Assembly (NCBI GenBank): GCA_018296165.2
Contig: JACKQL020000003.1
Coordinates: 868,001 to 932,000, forward strand
DNA from: Termitomyces sp. T153
Taxonomy: Eukaryota; Basidiomycota; Agaricomycetes; Agaricales; Lyophyllaceae
Length of the DNA stretch: 64,000 bases
Reading direction: 5' to 3'
Numbering within the stretch: position 1 is the stretch's first letter; each line of letters opens with the position of its first letter. Positions 32,590 to 44,443 of this stretch are shown here, in pieces. The notes under the pieces were generated by a model. The model worked only from the letters and a program-made list of their open reading frames with translations. It ran no database searches and was not told the origin of the DNA. A program made the translations under genes and the position numbers.

Positions 32590-32817
32590 GTCAGGCACAT
32601 TTCTGCATGTCATGTGACCTGAGCACATGCATTGACAGGTCAATGAGGACATGTGACTTTTCTGTGTACTGTAGAGTTGTTTCTCATGCTTCTGAAGCCT
32701 CTGAAGTGTCACACCTGGTCTAGGAAGTTCCTCAGACTTGTTCTCTTTGGATCTCTCTCTGCCACCAGCTGCGAGACTGGGCCATAGCCTCCAGAGGTCA
32801 CCCTTACAGACACTATC
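32590..32817 (+). repeat. LTR fragment of the Gypsy-3 family
   Basis: In reverse complement it begins TGTAAGGGTGACCTCTGGAG and shares AGATCCAAAGAGAACAAGTC, CACTTCAGAGGCTTCAGAAG and GAGAAACAACT with the Gypsy-3 LTRs. Only about the first half of the LTR is present. Its orientation is opposite to Gypsy-3. Confidence 0.75.
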
Positions 32818-35800
32818 CAAATGAAGTGAAGGTGGGCCTGGGTCTTAGCAAGAGATACAGGCCTGTGCCAAAGGCACAGACCATAACTTGTTGAACAATA
32901 AGTGCAATAACCTGGAATTGAACCAACATCCTGTCATGCTATAATATTCATAGAATCACATTGACAGTCACACCAAACTTAAAATGCAAAGCAAAGAACA
33001 TTCTAAGTAAGGGGAGCAAGCTCCCCTAAGTGGATATACTGTCCTAAACATTAACCAAATATTGATCCAAACCACTAACAACCCAAACCAGCTGAGCAGC
33101 TGACCTGTAGGAGCAGTAGACAGGTATTTGCCAAGTATGTATCATCTCTGAGGCATGATAATCCAATTGCTTTGTTAGTGTAATGCTTATTGTAGAGGCT
33201 TTGTTATATTTTGTATCCATGCATCTGATATGTGAAATATTTGCTAGAGAAAAAAATGCATTATGTACCATGCTTAATTAGAAAGGATAATGTATAATGA
33301 TTCCTATGTCTAGTGAATCAATAGAGCTCAGAGCATTAGTATCTTGTGACTGAGGAATAACTTCATTGACAAGTTGTTGACTCTGTGCATAAGTGTGATT
33401 GTCCATGGGATTTTTCATAGTAATACGTACACTACTTAAGATGAAGGAACACTGATTGACAGTGGCACTCTAAGGAATGGATGAGGGTACCTTATGCATT
33501 GTACGGTTTTCCATTTCATAATTTTCCTTGATGACTCCTCGGTTGATATTCACAAGGACGGACTTATACTCCTAGTAAGCGAGGTGGTTACTTAGGACCA
33601 AATCCTGCGCACCTGCTGATGCTTGTTACCTAATGCATTGCTTGACTCGGTGGCGGTGAATGATGTACCAGAAAAGGTCTTGACTCCGCCAATTTTTTCG
33701 GAAAGGGTATGCCTACTGTTCAATGTCGCTAATAAACTGTTAAGAAACACTATAAAAGCTAAATTTTTAGTGGCATGACCGGAATAGAACTAGGAAAGAT
33801 ACGAAAGGGATACTAACATTTACTGAGAGAGAAATAAATCCCGATGAATGTGAAGTCGTCTGGCCAAATGGCGTATGCGATAAAGCATGTTATAGAGCAA
33901 ATTCTATCCCCTCTATGAGATGCAACGATTCTTCAAGGACAGGGAAAATACCTACGTCGTCAGAAGGGCTATATGAGCCAAAGTTAGTACGTAGCATGGA
34001 TCACATTACTGAAATCACTTGCTTGTATTAATAGTGTATAGCATCAACATCCTGACAAGAGAGTTGGTCCTTGATTTCTCAATGAGCTCGTAAATCTGAA
34101 AGGTAAAATCACACTGTTCACTTGTTGAAGCAAGTGCGTTGTCTCCATAGATTGATACAGAGGGAGACAGCAATGAAAAGGTCCACTATGACACCACTTC
34201 CCAAGGCCATATACAGAAGATACTGGAATATATCAGTATGAAAGATAGACGAAACTAGGGCTTAACTCAACAGAGATTTTATTAAAGCCAGCAAATGTCT
34301 CGTGGAACCTGAACGTAGAAAATTTAAAAGGGAGACCTCGATGGTGAGTATTGACACAAACGCGAGGGAAGTGAACGCTAGACAATAGTTATTACTCCAA
34401 GAAAGAAAAGATTATTCATCTGCTCACTGAGACCGGACACTGAAGATTCATAGCGATGTCAAGATATAAACTTGGAGGAGGGAGAGCGGAATATACCAAA
34501 CGTCAGTAGTGATGTTATACCCTGTCATTGTCACTCGGTAAGTGCTCAGCTATGGGAGAGTGAACTTGACTTACAATACAAATTAAGATGAAGTAGTTCT
34601 TTCTTGTCACTGTTCTTCTTCAGCACTTAAGCCAAACTTTTACAGTCAGCAGCCGTACTTAAAAAGACACGACGTCCAAAGATACTGATGACCATCAAAG
34701 TCAACTCGGGGGCTACATCACTTGTAACACGGCTTACCATCTGATAATCAGATCATTGGTACACTGTTTCCCCGTCAGACCTCTAAGACTCTGGATGTGT
34801 GATGAAAATTGAATACCGTGACATAAACTTGAGCCTGAAGTTCGACAACATAATGTTACACAGATTGGCAGTGGGAACAACACTTGCAGAGTAGTGAACG
34901 CACCAGAACACTCCTACGTAACACGCTGAGCCTGTTAGAGGTACTTAATGGGGAGTTACGCATACCACGACGGTGACACGAGAGCCACGAGATTGCCGAA
35001 ATTGGATATCAAGTAGTAATACAATGCATGACTGATCATTGCTAGGTGAAGGGTGTCCAAAATCCTATAGGTCTAATGGATCAGGCTGCAAATTGGTATT
35101 GTGGCATTTTGTACCAGAGAAAGTAAATCTGCGTTATCACAATCAATGTTGGAGGAAATCGACATGGGCACTTACTACTCCTTTGAACCAGGTTCGGTCC
35201 CGGTCACTTTTCTTGGAGTACATGTAGGTTTGAACACAAGTGATTCCGTAGAAGCTAAGAATATACTCGTTCGTTCAAGGAAAAAGTAGCATAATGGCGA
35301 GTTCACTTACACTGCGGCAATCAGGTTACCTATAAATGCTGCTCCTAATTTGCTGTCCAATGGTATGTGAGGTTTAAAGTTAGATGCCATAGCGAAGATA
35401 GATTTGAAGACTGAGTGGGCTAGGTATTCGGTCGACTAGCTGATCTACGCTTTATACGTTCTATATAGCTGTCCAATCTTGCTGATGCTTACAATTGACA
35501 TATGCATCATTTAGAAGCGCGACAACGTAGGATAGATGATTACCCACAACTCATTAAGGAATGGGTTAGATTGCCGTTAACATCAAGGTTTCATGCAGCA
35601 GGTAAATGGAATCTTGACATGATTCTGGCGGTTACTTGGCATCGCAGGCTTTCTGGGTTGGTGCTAGGTTTGAGTACTCAGTTAAGATCCGCAGATTCTG
35701 AAAACCACCCATTACAGACACGCCTTGAAGGACTACGGAGCATTTGAACAACACTCTAAGCCAATTGATTGGCCAAACTTAGATGAAGTCTTTCAAGCCA

Positions 35801-36239
35801 TGTTCGGGGCAGTGCTGATGATTTCTGGCTAGGATAGATAGGCTATAACTGGATTCCGTCAAAATATCCAGTACATTGGTCTATCTGCATGACAAACCTG
35901 TAAACGTGGTCCAAGTCCGATAAGGGGGCGATAGACAGATGGTCAACTGACTGGATGACGAATCCTAGCACTGCAAGCGACAAAATCAACCCAAACCATC
36001 AGAACAACTGGCCAAAACCTAGACGTTGCGTCTGAGTCCGAGTCGGCGACAAAACCAAGATCAACACAGGACCGCCACTTCGTAGATCACGTCCGAAACA
36101 GCCTTATCCAAGAAATAGACAAGTATGTTGTACAAATCGAAATTGTGCAAAACAATCTTTATATTGGGGATAGATCAGGAAAGAAGTGACATCGATACCA
36201 ACAACCCGAAGGGGGCAGGACAGAGCCAGACACTTAAGA
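32818..36239. other. Gene-poor stretch, nothing recognised
   Basis: Only short open frames without motifs are present. Base composition appears to change near 33,480, from CpG-poor transposon-like sequence to ordinary sequence. A GGTTCAATTCC string on the minus strand near 32920 looks like a pol III B box but does not sit in a foldable tRNA. Confidence 0.4.
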
Positions 36240-38131
36240 CTAAGACATTCGAGCCTCGGCCATCATCTCCATCATGGCCGAACCTGTCGTCCCTTTGGGA
36301 GATTTAATTACCAGGTCAGCTTGTTGCCTGAAGGCCTTATGGATAAGCATATACACAGCAATGGATAGATCAACTTACAGCTTCATCCTCAAAAGCAATT
36401 TCCTATTGGTGGCTTGAATGTCTGTTGCAGCCTTGGTAGCCCGAGCGAAGAGGTCTGCACGATAGTCGGTCTTCTTCGCGTACAAAATCTGCCACATTGT
36501 TAGAACACATGCAGGATGAACAAAGAAAGGGCTGACCTTGTTCTGACTGTCCACGCGCCCCTGTATGCTTCCATTTTGAATGAGCTGTACAACATTTTTC
36601 TCCACCTCTTCTACGGTCCATCCGAACGCCTTACTCATTCGATCAAGTTTGATCGTCGAGAAAGGCTGGAAGTACAGTACCACCGCCCAGTTCCGGATCT
36701 GATCAATGAGCTCGTTGATGTGTGGTGCAAGGTGAATGTCAATTAGGTGTCGTGTCTGTCGAATGACTGATAAATGACATAATGATAGGGCAATAAGCGA
36801 GACACACCGAATATCGGTTGAGCAACTCCAGAACAGTCTTAAAATTGCTCCCCATGTACGCCTCGATGAGTTCGCGCATATACGGCTCCTGCTCAATGTA
36901 GACATTGAACACGGCATTGTGAAGGAGTTGGCTCCGGAGAGCTGAGCGTGGCAAAGCTGAGAGCGCACACAGCGTTCCGTAGACTGCGATATCACCGGGA
37001 GACACAACCTAAACGCGACAGTTCTCATAAGGCACTCAGTGCGTCAGTCATGCACAAAACGAACCGTTCCGATCCAATCGCCTAATTCCTTCGCAGGTCC
37101 GATGCGGAGGAAGCTCTGCGCCGCCTTCTCGTAGCTCGCCTGCCCGAGATGTGAAAGCGCTGTCGCGAGCTCAAGCTTGGACTGAACCTGTTGTCGTTCC
37201 AGAGAGCTCTTCTTCTTTCCCGTCGTGACGGAGGGAGTGGGTACGCTGGTGCTGCCACCATTGCCACCATTGCCTGTATTCGACGAGTTCTGCGCAGCCT
37301 CGAGAGCAGCCTCAGCTTTGAAAACGTAGGTGGAGATGTGAGAATAATGTCTTTGTTCCAGAAGGAGCTGCAGCGAGCCATGAGTCGAAATCAAATGCGC
37401 GAAAAGATGATCGTACTGTACCTCTAGAATGGACAGACACATGTCGAGAATGTGTTGGCTGGTGGTACAGTATTCTCTTATCTTCGCAAAGTGTCTGAGA
37501 GCCCCTGAATATTCACCGACCGACCGATAGAAGAAACCCAGGTCACGATGGGCCATCTAGTCAAGTCAAACCTATGTACAATCGCGCAAAGGACATACAA
37601 CTCACACGAATGCTCTCTTTAATCATATTGTTTGAGTATGTTCTCAACTCCACCTCCAATTTTGATCTCTCCGCATTGTTTTTCGCTGTCGTCTCATCTG
37701 CCCACTCCATATTCAACGGTGCCACTTCCACTGGATTTGGCAAAGGGGCAGGCAGATCGGAGGAATTTAGATCGGGGGAATTTGCGGCATTTTCATATGC
37801 TGAAAGCAAGTTCTGATAAAGACCGGGATTACGCGATTGGTGGATGTGCTGAACAGCAAGTTGAAATGCTTCAGGCGCAATTGATGGACATGTTTGCACG
37901 ATATTAGTCAAGCGATCGATAGCGGTACGGCCTAGTCATGTAAGACATTTGTATTATAAGGTCCTGGTCAGAAGAACATCAAAGGAACAGCTTTATACCT
38001 GAGTAATTTGAGATGTAGCTTTCAACATCGAACGGGTGAGCTTCATCAACGGGCGCGATAACTCTGGTCACCCTCTGCGGTCGCGTACTTGTACTCTGGA
38101 ACGGTTCTTCGTCAATATCCATGTTCATCAT
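36240..38131 (-). CDS. CSN1: COP9 signalosome complex subunit 1
   Basis: CSN1 is a structural PCI-domain subunit of the COP9 signalosome, which removes Nedd8 from cullin ubiquitin ligases. Seven exons, all phase-consistent, are 37999-38131, 37606-37931, 37065-37556, 36808-37008, 36537-36755, 36379-36488 and 36240-36327, giving 522 residues, a usual length. Signatures: HPFDVESYISNYSG|RTAIDRL across intron 1, SIRMAHRDLGFFYRSVGEY (helical repeat region), a Gly/Ser/Thr-rich insert near residue 260, KELGDWIGT, VVSPGDIAVYGTLCALSALP (start of the PCI domain), STRHLIDIHLAPHINELIDQ, and a tail LQQADLVIKSPKG typical of CSN1. The last exon is only found by following the GTAAGT donor at 36378. The neighbour at 38362 is on the same strand. 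Confidence 0.93.
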
Positions 38132-38361
38132 GGTTTCAGTATTGGGCGCGTAGAGAAAAGGATTGTGGCAACGTGGTCGGTAAGAAATGTATTTGTGTGG
38201 CGATCCTAATCAAGCGCCCAAGAATTCTCACGCTTTCTAATCAGTACTGGAATCAGTAATGCGCGGATAGCTAGCTAAACCAATTCATAGGCAAAAAAGA
38301 GGAGTCATTCTCGACACATCGTCGGTCAGACCCCCCGATTAAACAACTCTCAAATATCTTA

Positions 38362-40017
38362 TCAAGCATCTGCAACTCTGATCACCGCCTTCGCCTTGTT
38401 TTGGCCTTTCTGAACCGCGAGTATCACATCACCAACTTTATCCAAGCCTTCGGTAACTTCTTCGGTGTACTTGAGCTTTCCACTAGCTACCTTCTGCGGG
38501 ATAGTCGCGTAAAACTCTTCCTCATACTTGTGCTCCAGCCTGAATACGATGAAGCCGTTCATAGAGATGGACTTGGCGACGACATTCAGGAGATTCTGAA
38601 CATGAAAGATATCGAGTATGAGGTATGATCTGTCTCAACGAAGAGACTTTGACTCACGTGAATGGGCATGTCAGCGTTATATCCTGCAAAGCGTTAGTGT
38701 TTGCCAAAATCAAAGATAAAGCCTGATACCAGAGATCATTCCACATTCCTAGATCAAAAGATTAAAGTTTGATTCAATGAGATTAAAAGGACACAAACTA
38801 TGAATCGGGCTCCAACAGAAGCCGCATCTAGTGCGGCCTCTAGCGTTTCTCCTCCAACATTATCCCAGTAGCTGTGACAAGATGAATGTCCATAACGAAA
38901 AGCATGAGATGACGACTGACACATCAACTGGTCCCTCTTTGCTCAAAACATCCGATGTCTTTGTCTTCTTATAGTTAAAAGCAACATCAGCACCGATTGC
39001 TTCCATAAACTTGACCTTCTCGTCAGAGCCGGCAGAAGCTATGACCTTGAGCCCGTCCAACTTTGCCAACTGAATGACAAGCCTGGCAAATGTAGTACAC
39101 AACTTTGCTGAACAATGCACAGTGAGAAATAACTTACGATCCCACAGGTCCTGATTCCCAAACTTAGCAGATGCTCTAAATTGGAAGACAGTTTTAAAAT
39201 CGCTTACCTCCTCCAGCCGTGACAAACGCAGTCTCGCCCTGCGGAAGTCGAATGTTGAACGTCGAACCACCATGGTGACTTGATTTTCTACTCACCTTTT
39301 TCGCACGCGAATACTCCTTCCAGGCCATAAAGGCAGTTTTCCCTTTTCGATTGAGCCTTCACTCGGAATGTTACTGGTTCCCCACGCACCTGGCATGCCA
39401 GCAACTCCCACATACGCAGACCAAGGCAAGCTGTGCTCGTTCTTGATAATGGTCAGGCCTTCGAGATCCTTGCAAACGCTATATTCCTCATGGGCTAAAA
39501 TGGTATCAGACATAACTCAGTTCGAAACTGCCATCCACAGACTCAGCATCCCATAGATATGATCCCCATTTTTAACCTTTGTGTTGTCCGAGCGAACGAC
39601 CACCCCGATCCCATATCCCGTCAACCTAATCCTATCAGATGAATCTCATCTGGACATCCCAGGTCGTGCACTCACGGTTCTCCAAGGGTAAAAGCTTCCT
39701 GATTACGGACCCGTCACCATTACCGTATCTCGATTTCGGTTGCAACGACTTACTGCGTATGACTTAATGTCTGCTGACCGCATCCTACCTCTCATGTAGG
39801 GATCGATGGAGAGAACGAGAGTCTTGAGGAGGAAACCTCCATTCAACGCAACGTGTTCTAGGTCAATGGTTTTACTGTCGTCATATACAGTAGTTTCCCC
39901 TGGTATCGGAAAGCCTGCACAAGAGCTTGTGTTTAATTAACCAACCGATTTAACTTGGAAGCACTAACCTGATGGAACCGACTCGAAAAGCACCCTCGCA
40001 TTTCTAACAGGCGCCAT
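38362..40017 (-). CDS. NADP-dependent medium-chain reductase (alkenal/leukotriene B4 reductase type), 13 exons
   Basis: This family reduces alpha,beta-unsaturated aldehydes and ketones with NADPH and lacks catalytic zinc. Thirteen exons chain in phase to 341 residues: 39969-40017, 39754-39914, 39676-39698, 39543-39625, 39390-39494, 39296-39342, 39208-39238, 39138-39150, 38921-39082, 38799-38871, 38731-38749, 38658-38683, 38362-38595. Signatures: LVLSIDPYMRGRM, the Gly-rich cofactor loop VTAGGGPVGS (split by two introns), LKVIASAGSDEKVKFMEAIG, YKKTKTSDVL, YWDNVGGETLEAAL, and KLKYTEEVTEGLD with a final AVQKGQNKAKAVIRV. The 13-base exon 39138-39150 supplies part of the Gly-rich loop. The specific substrate is unknown. 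Confidence 0.92.
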
Positions 40018-40804
40018 GGTGATGGTACGAGATAAGAATCGTGATGGGTACCTCCGCCGTGCTTATTATTTCAGACACAGTTTTCAAGTTCCGCGAAAGG
40101 CAGCTTGATTTTTTGTCTGAGACTTGTGGCGCGGAGTTAATCGATCTAACTACACGAGTAGTACACGTAGTAGTGGGACCTGGTTGTTTGGACCATGGCG
40201 GTAATCACCGATTCTGGCTACTAATATACGCACTCGAGTTGTGAATGAAAAAACCAGCAGTGGGCCAAGTGATGCTGGGGAGTCCTCAAATGAGTATGGA
40301 ATAGAGACAGTAGTATGTACGCGGCGCCGGCAGTCCGGGTGCATGCAATGGCGACCCGTGATCGGATCCGGGAGAATGGTACAGGGGTCGCCTCCAGGGG
40401 TTAGTCACGAGAAATGCTAGTCACAGATCATGTGGCGTGACAGTTCGTACCTTCACAGAATTTGCTTTACAGCACTTGAAAATTTAAAGTAATCGAAGAC
40501 AAGTAGATTGTTCGTGAATACTGAACCTAGATATAGTTACTGTCTTGGTCTCCCCAGTCAGCTCGGTCAGGACCGGTGGTCCGGTAAGTTCTCGATGGGA
40601 CCGAGTTAGACTCGTCTACTCGGTTCAAGGTCGATGTTCAAACTCATCCACGTCGTTCCAACAAACGAAGCAAAAGGCACGCATGTACTTTCTGTCACCT
40701 GTCATAAACAAGCTATTGCTGATCCGAAGAGAAAACGGATACTGAATGTACGTATATAATATGTTGCAAGTCATCCGTTCATTCCCTTCATATCTTCTGT
40801 CCTC
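40018..40804. promoter_or_regulatory. Divergent intergenic region
   Basis: It separates the minus-strand reductase gene from the plus-strand secreted-protein gene and should hold both promoters. TATATAAT at about 40754 lies roughly 50 bp upstream of the ATG at 40805. No other element was recognised. Confidence 0.4.
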
Positions 40805-41451
40805 ATGCTTTTCCGCACTCTCTTCATCGCCTCGACTGCGTTCTTGACTCTAGGAGCGACTGATAGTTCCCGGAGTATGAGGGTTGAAGACCCAAAATGC
40901 CCAGAGGGTACTCATTCTGGCTTTGAAAGTAGTATTTGGCAGTTCAACGCTCCTGCGGCCGAGTTTATCAACAAAACCGGTTCCTTCTTTCACTCTGAGT
41001 GGTATGTGAGTAAATATTACTTGCCTTAATGTTTATTCACCACTCTAACTGGCATTTTACATAGATTGGCCCTGTGAATGTAACACATGGCAAAGACAAT
41101 ATCATAGGCTCCACTCGTACCGCCGCAGTCGGTACTTCCACCTTCACCGAGAAGCTTGTAGGGTATTATCGGTCCCCTACCATGTCTGTCATTCGATTCT
41201 CCTTGGACATGCCTAATGACACTCTCCCGCTGGATGGTTTCAAACTTGTAGCGTATACGGAGGAAATGAGGGTGATGAGCATCTGTGGTGGAACTGCAAC
41301 TTATTTCAGCATGACAGCAACGTATTGCACCGACAAAGTTGTTGATGCATACGACTTTTACAGCAAGTTCCGGTCGGATGCGGTCGGCCCCGTGGCGAAA
41401 GAGTTGAATGCCCTCGTGTTCACAGGAACTTGCCCTGTTGGTACGTCATAA
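40805..41451 (+). CDS. Small secreted protein, function unknown
   Basis: Two exons (40805-41005 and 41065-41451) joined by a 59 bp intron with GTGAGT and ATAG ends encode about 195 residues. The N-terminus MLFRTLFIASTAFLTLGA is a clear signal peptide. The mature part has several N-glycosylation sites (for example NVTHG and NDTLP) and paired Cys (CGG, YCTDK, GTCPVG), as expected for an extracellular protein. A GTACGT near the stop could be another donor, which would alter only the last residues. I do not recognise the family. Confidence 0.75.
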
Positions 41452-41765
41452 TCAAATTGCATGGATCACAAGTAATTACAGCTCACATCATGTCAGTTGG
41501 GGTTGGGAAATGATAATTGAAGTTGTGATATCGATATACTACTACATGATCTGTTCCTTTGATGAACTACTTTCATTCTATACGACGCAAGGCACCTTAC
41601 GTTGTCTGATAAATCAGACTAAGGAGCAGACGACTGGCGACAGATGAACATGTCCACGCGTACCCATTTCACGAAATTGCCCATTGTATGTCCATTCCAT
41701 AAGTTTACTATTGGACACATAAACGAGTGTATTCTAGTGTGTCTGAGTGGAGGAGTTTACGATAC

Positions 41766-41958
41766 CTCAGTCACTTATATCTGACTGAGGGTGAGTGTTT
41801 ATGGTACTAATCACACAAACTTTGGATTAACAATACTATACAATAGTTAAATATACTTACGTCTATCTTACAGGTATGATGGACCAATATAGCACTTATA
41901 TTTGACTGAGGTTAAATATATGTCTATTTTAAAGAATTACCCTTCTAGAATTCTAACA
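41766..41958. repeat. Dispersed repeat, copy 1 (partner 50016-50204)
   Basis: It begins with the inverted pair CTCAGTC and GACTGAG, contains AATAGTTAAATATACTTAC and TCTATCTTACAGGTATGAT, and ends GAATTACCCTTCTAGAATTCTAACA. The same order of words occurs at 50016-50204. Confidence 0.75.
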
Positions 41959-43640
41959 GGTTATGGGACATTGCTGGAATCAACTATATGATTCAGATAC
42001 CTGGTTTTCTATATACAGTTCTGTGGACAATTCAAGTTGAACTGCTGTCCACGCTCTTGAAGCAACAACAATTAGAATCCCCACAGGACTCTTCACACTT
42101 ATTACATTCTTGGGTCCTGAGTCCTGTTCGATCATCCTCTAGCAATGTGCAAATTACCTTATCCATATGTGACTGCACACTTGTTCTTGGCGCTAACTTT
42201 TGTCTTCTTGGTGCTAGCCTTTGTCTGCTTTGAAAACTATGGGATTGCTTGCTACTGATGCTGCATACCCTTGCTATCACCCCAATAAACTGAACACCCA
42301 GCCCACCTCAATATCCCCATTTGACTGAACCACAGGAGAGTTCATGAAGTGGTTTAACAAGCTCAAGATTTTTCTTTAGCAAAGTGGACTTGACCAATAC
42401 AGATTTTGTGATTTCTTACTTATCATTTTTCTTGTTGGGTTTACAAACATACTTGAACAGCATCTACACTTCAGGTATTGATGTCAAAAATGCTCTTTTC
42501 TTGTGATTGATAATTTTTACACATTATATTAGCATTGCATATGTATACTTGGTTACCAGACTCACATCCAGTATGTATCATAAACACTTTGGCACATGCC
42601 ATCACTAGCGGTGACTCATATTTCCTTTCTAATACTATACCTACAAACAGTATAAATACTGCCTGTACATAGAGACCAAAAAAAAAACAATGAACAGAGT
42701 ACCATTCCCCTCATTAGCTCTCAGCTTACCAGCTTCAGATTTCTTATTGCTCTTTCTTGTTATTGCCAATGACTTAGCAACAAGTCTTGATGACCTTGAC
42801 CTTGATCTAGCATGGGTGCCAACTATGGGTACCCTTAGCATTATTACAACTTAGCAATGCTAGTGACTATGGCTAGCAATTAGTTTGTGTTTGTCTCCCA
42901 GTCTACTTTAACTTCACTCATTCCTTGTCCCCAACTCCCTTTCTACCACTTAGTTCCCCCCTTTCTTAGCAACTCTTTTGCCTTGGTTCCTTTCTCCTTC
43001 TTTTTACTAGCAACCTTTTGTTACTGTCTAGCAAGTTAGGCTAGCAATAGCAACACTTTGCACTTCTTGTTCCCTTTACCTCCATTAGCTCTTGCATTCT
43101 GAGACAGTTACTGACTTGCCCCCTATTAACTTCCTATTGCCAGCTACCCTATCTGGTTGCTAGTGTTTAGGTCTTCCTTTTGGTTTTCTGCATGGCAGCT
43201 AGGCAGCATAGGAGCACATCACCAAACAGGCATAAAGTGCAGCACCATCAGATGTGACTCAATAAACCAAGGACCATCCCAGCAATTGAGCAAGGACATG
43301 CCCCATGATGCCTCCAGATAGTTCTTATGCCACAGGTTATTCTTATAACTAGCTTAATCTCCTCCAGCATTTCCTTGTCTGCCACAACTGTCAAGAAGGT
43401 GCCAATACTGGACCCCATTCTTGTTTCCCTGGTTCCAAGCTGGCCTCTCATTCCCATCCTTTCATCTTCTAGAGACAAGTACTTCTGACCAAGGACTATC
43501 TTACAATTATATCTTCACACAGCTATGTGCCTGTATGGTAGAGATTGAGGCCATTTACAATGGATTTCTGTTTTTGGACCAGATTCTAGATCTAGTTGTT
43601 GTTGAGTATTTTTTCTAGATGCTCTAGAGTAAATTTCCTG
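41959..43640. other. Decayed repeat-rich sequence
   Basis: No intact gene. CpG looks rare. Words such as CTAGCAA and TAGCAA recur between about 42770 and 43210. One frame near 42345 reads KWFNKLKIFL, vaguely gag-like. I assign no element. Confidence 0.35.
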
Positions 43641-44073
43641 AACACTGGCATTGGAAATCCTTAGATGTGTTCTCTTTGGATCTACCTCTGCCAGGCAAGT
43701 AGCTAGAACTCTAGAACTTCTTGTACATGCTAAATAGACTTGGATTCTCCCTCTGCAACTTGTGTAATTGAGCCACAGCCTTCAGAGGTCAACCTTACAG
43801 CAGAACAAGTCTCTAGCTTCAGTCTGGAAGCCTCCTTTTCAATTTCTCCAACAAGTTGAGGCAACTGAATCAATTGTTTCAATATGAGGCAACTGGAAGG
43901 TCTCTCCACTGGTGTCTTACTACCTCCTTGTGCTACTCCTATGACCCAACCAACCCTTCCAGCACCTCTCCCTGATGATTTAAGCCCCCAGGACAATGCC
44001 TGGAGTTGTTCTTTGACTCTAGAGATGCAGGTATAACTTATCCAAGCTTCTCTTACCTCTCACACTGCCAAAC

Positions 44074-44443
44074 TTGCTAAATTATGTCAAACCACTGAAG
44101 CTGTGTCTCTCCCTCCAGACCCTCCTGGAACACCTCCTTCCTGCTCCTGTAAGTCCCTCTACATCCCCTGCAGGAAGGTTCCTTTCTGCACTTAGCTTGA
44201 AATTTTTAGTTTCCCACTCAGAACTTCCCTGCCCTGTACTCCCTGATGTATCTGATGGGAACCATAAGGCTGGGAAATGTTTTCTTCAGTCCTGCATTAC
44301 CTATATTCAGCTGATCAATGAAGCATTTGCCTCCAATGCCCTGAAATTGCCTGGGTCCTCTCCTAGATTAAGACCAGTTGAGCTTCAACATATACATTGC
44401 ATGTGTTTCAGTGCCCTGGAGGAGTGAGCAGCTTTAAGGACTG
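44074..44443 (+). pseudogene. Gypsy-3-family gag fragment
   Basis: The translation SELPCPVLPDVSDGNHKAGK and CFLQSCITYIQLINEAFASN parallels the Gypsy-3 gag segment LPDVYDGDCKAGECFLQSC. Reading is interrupted at 44444 by the solo LTR and resumes after 45604 with WMEFEKDF and AEVFPFDPAKTAAL. Confidence 0.8.
44439..44443. repeat. Target site duplication GACTG, left copy
   Basis: It matches 45600-45604 exactly and abuts the solo LTR. Confidence 0.9.

Noticed and set aside
32900..32990. Possible minus-strand tRNA or tRNA-derived SINE with GGTTCAATTCC
   Set aside because: The B-box-like string is good, but no acceptor or anticodon stem of the right form could be built around it and no second copy was seen.
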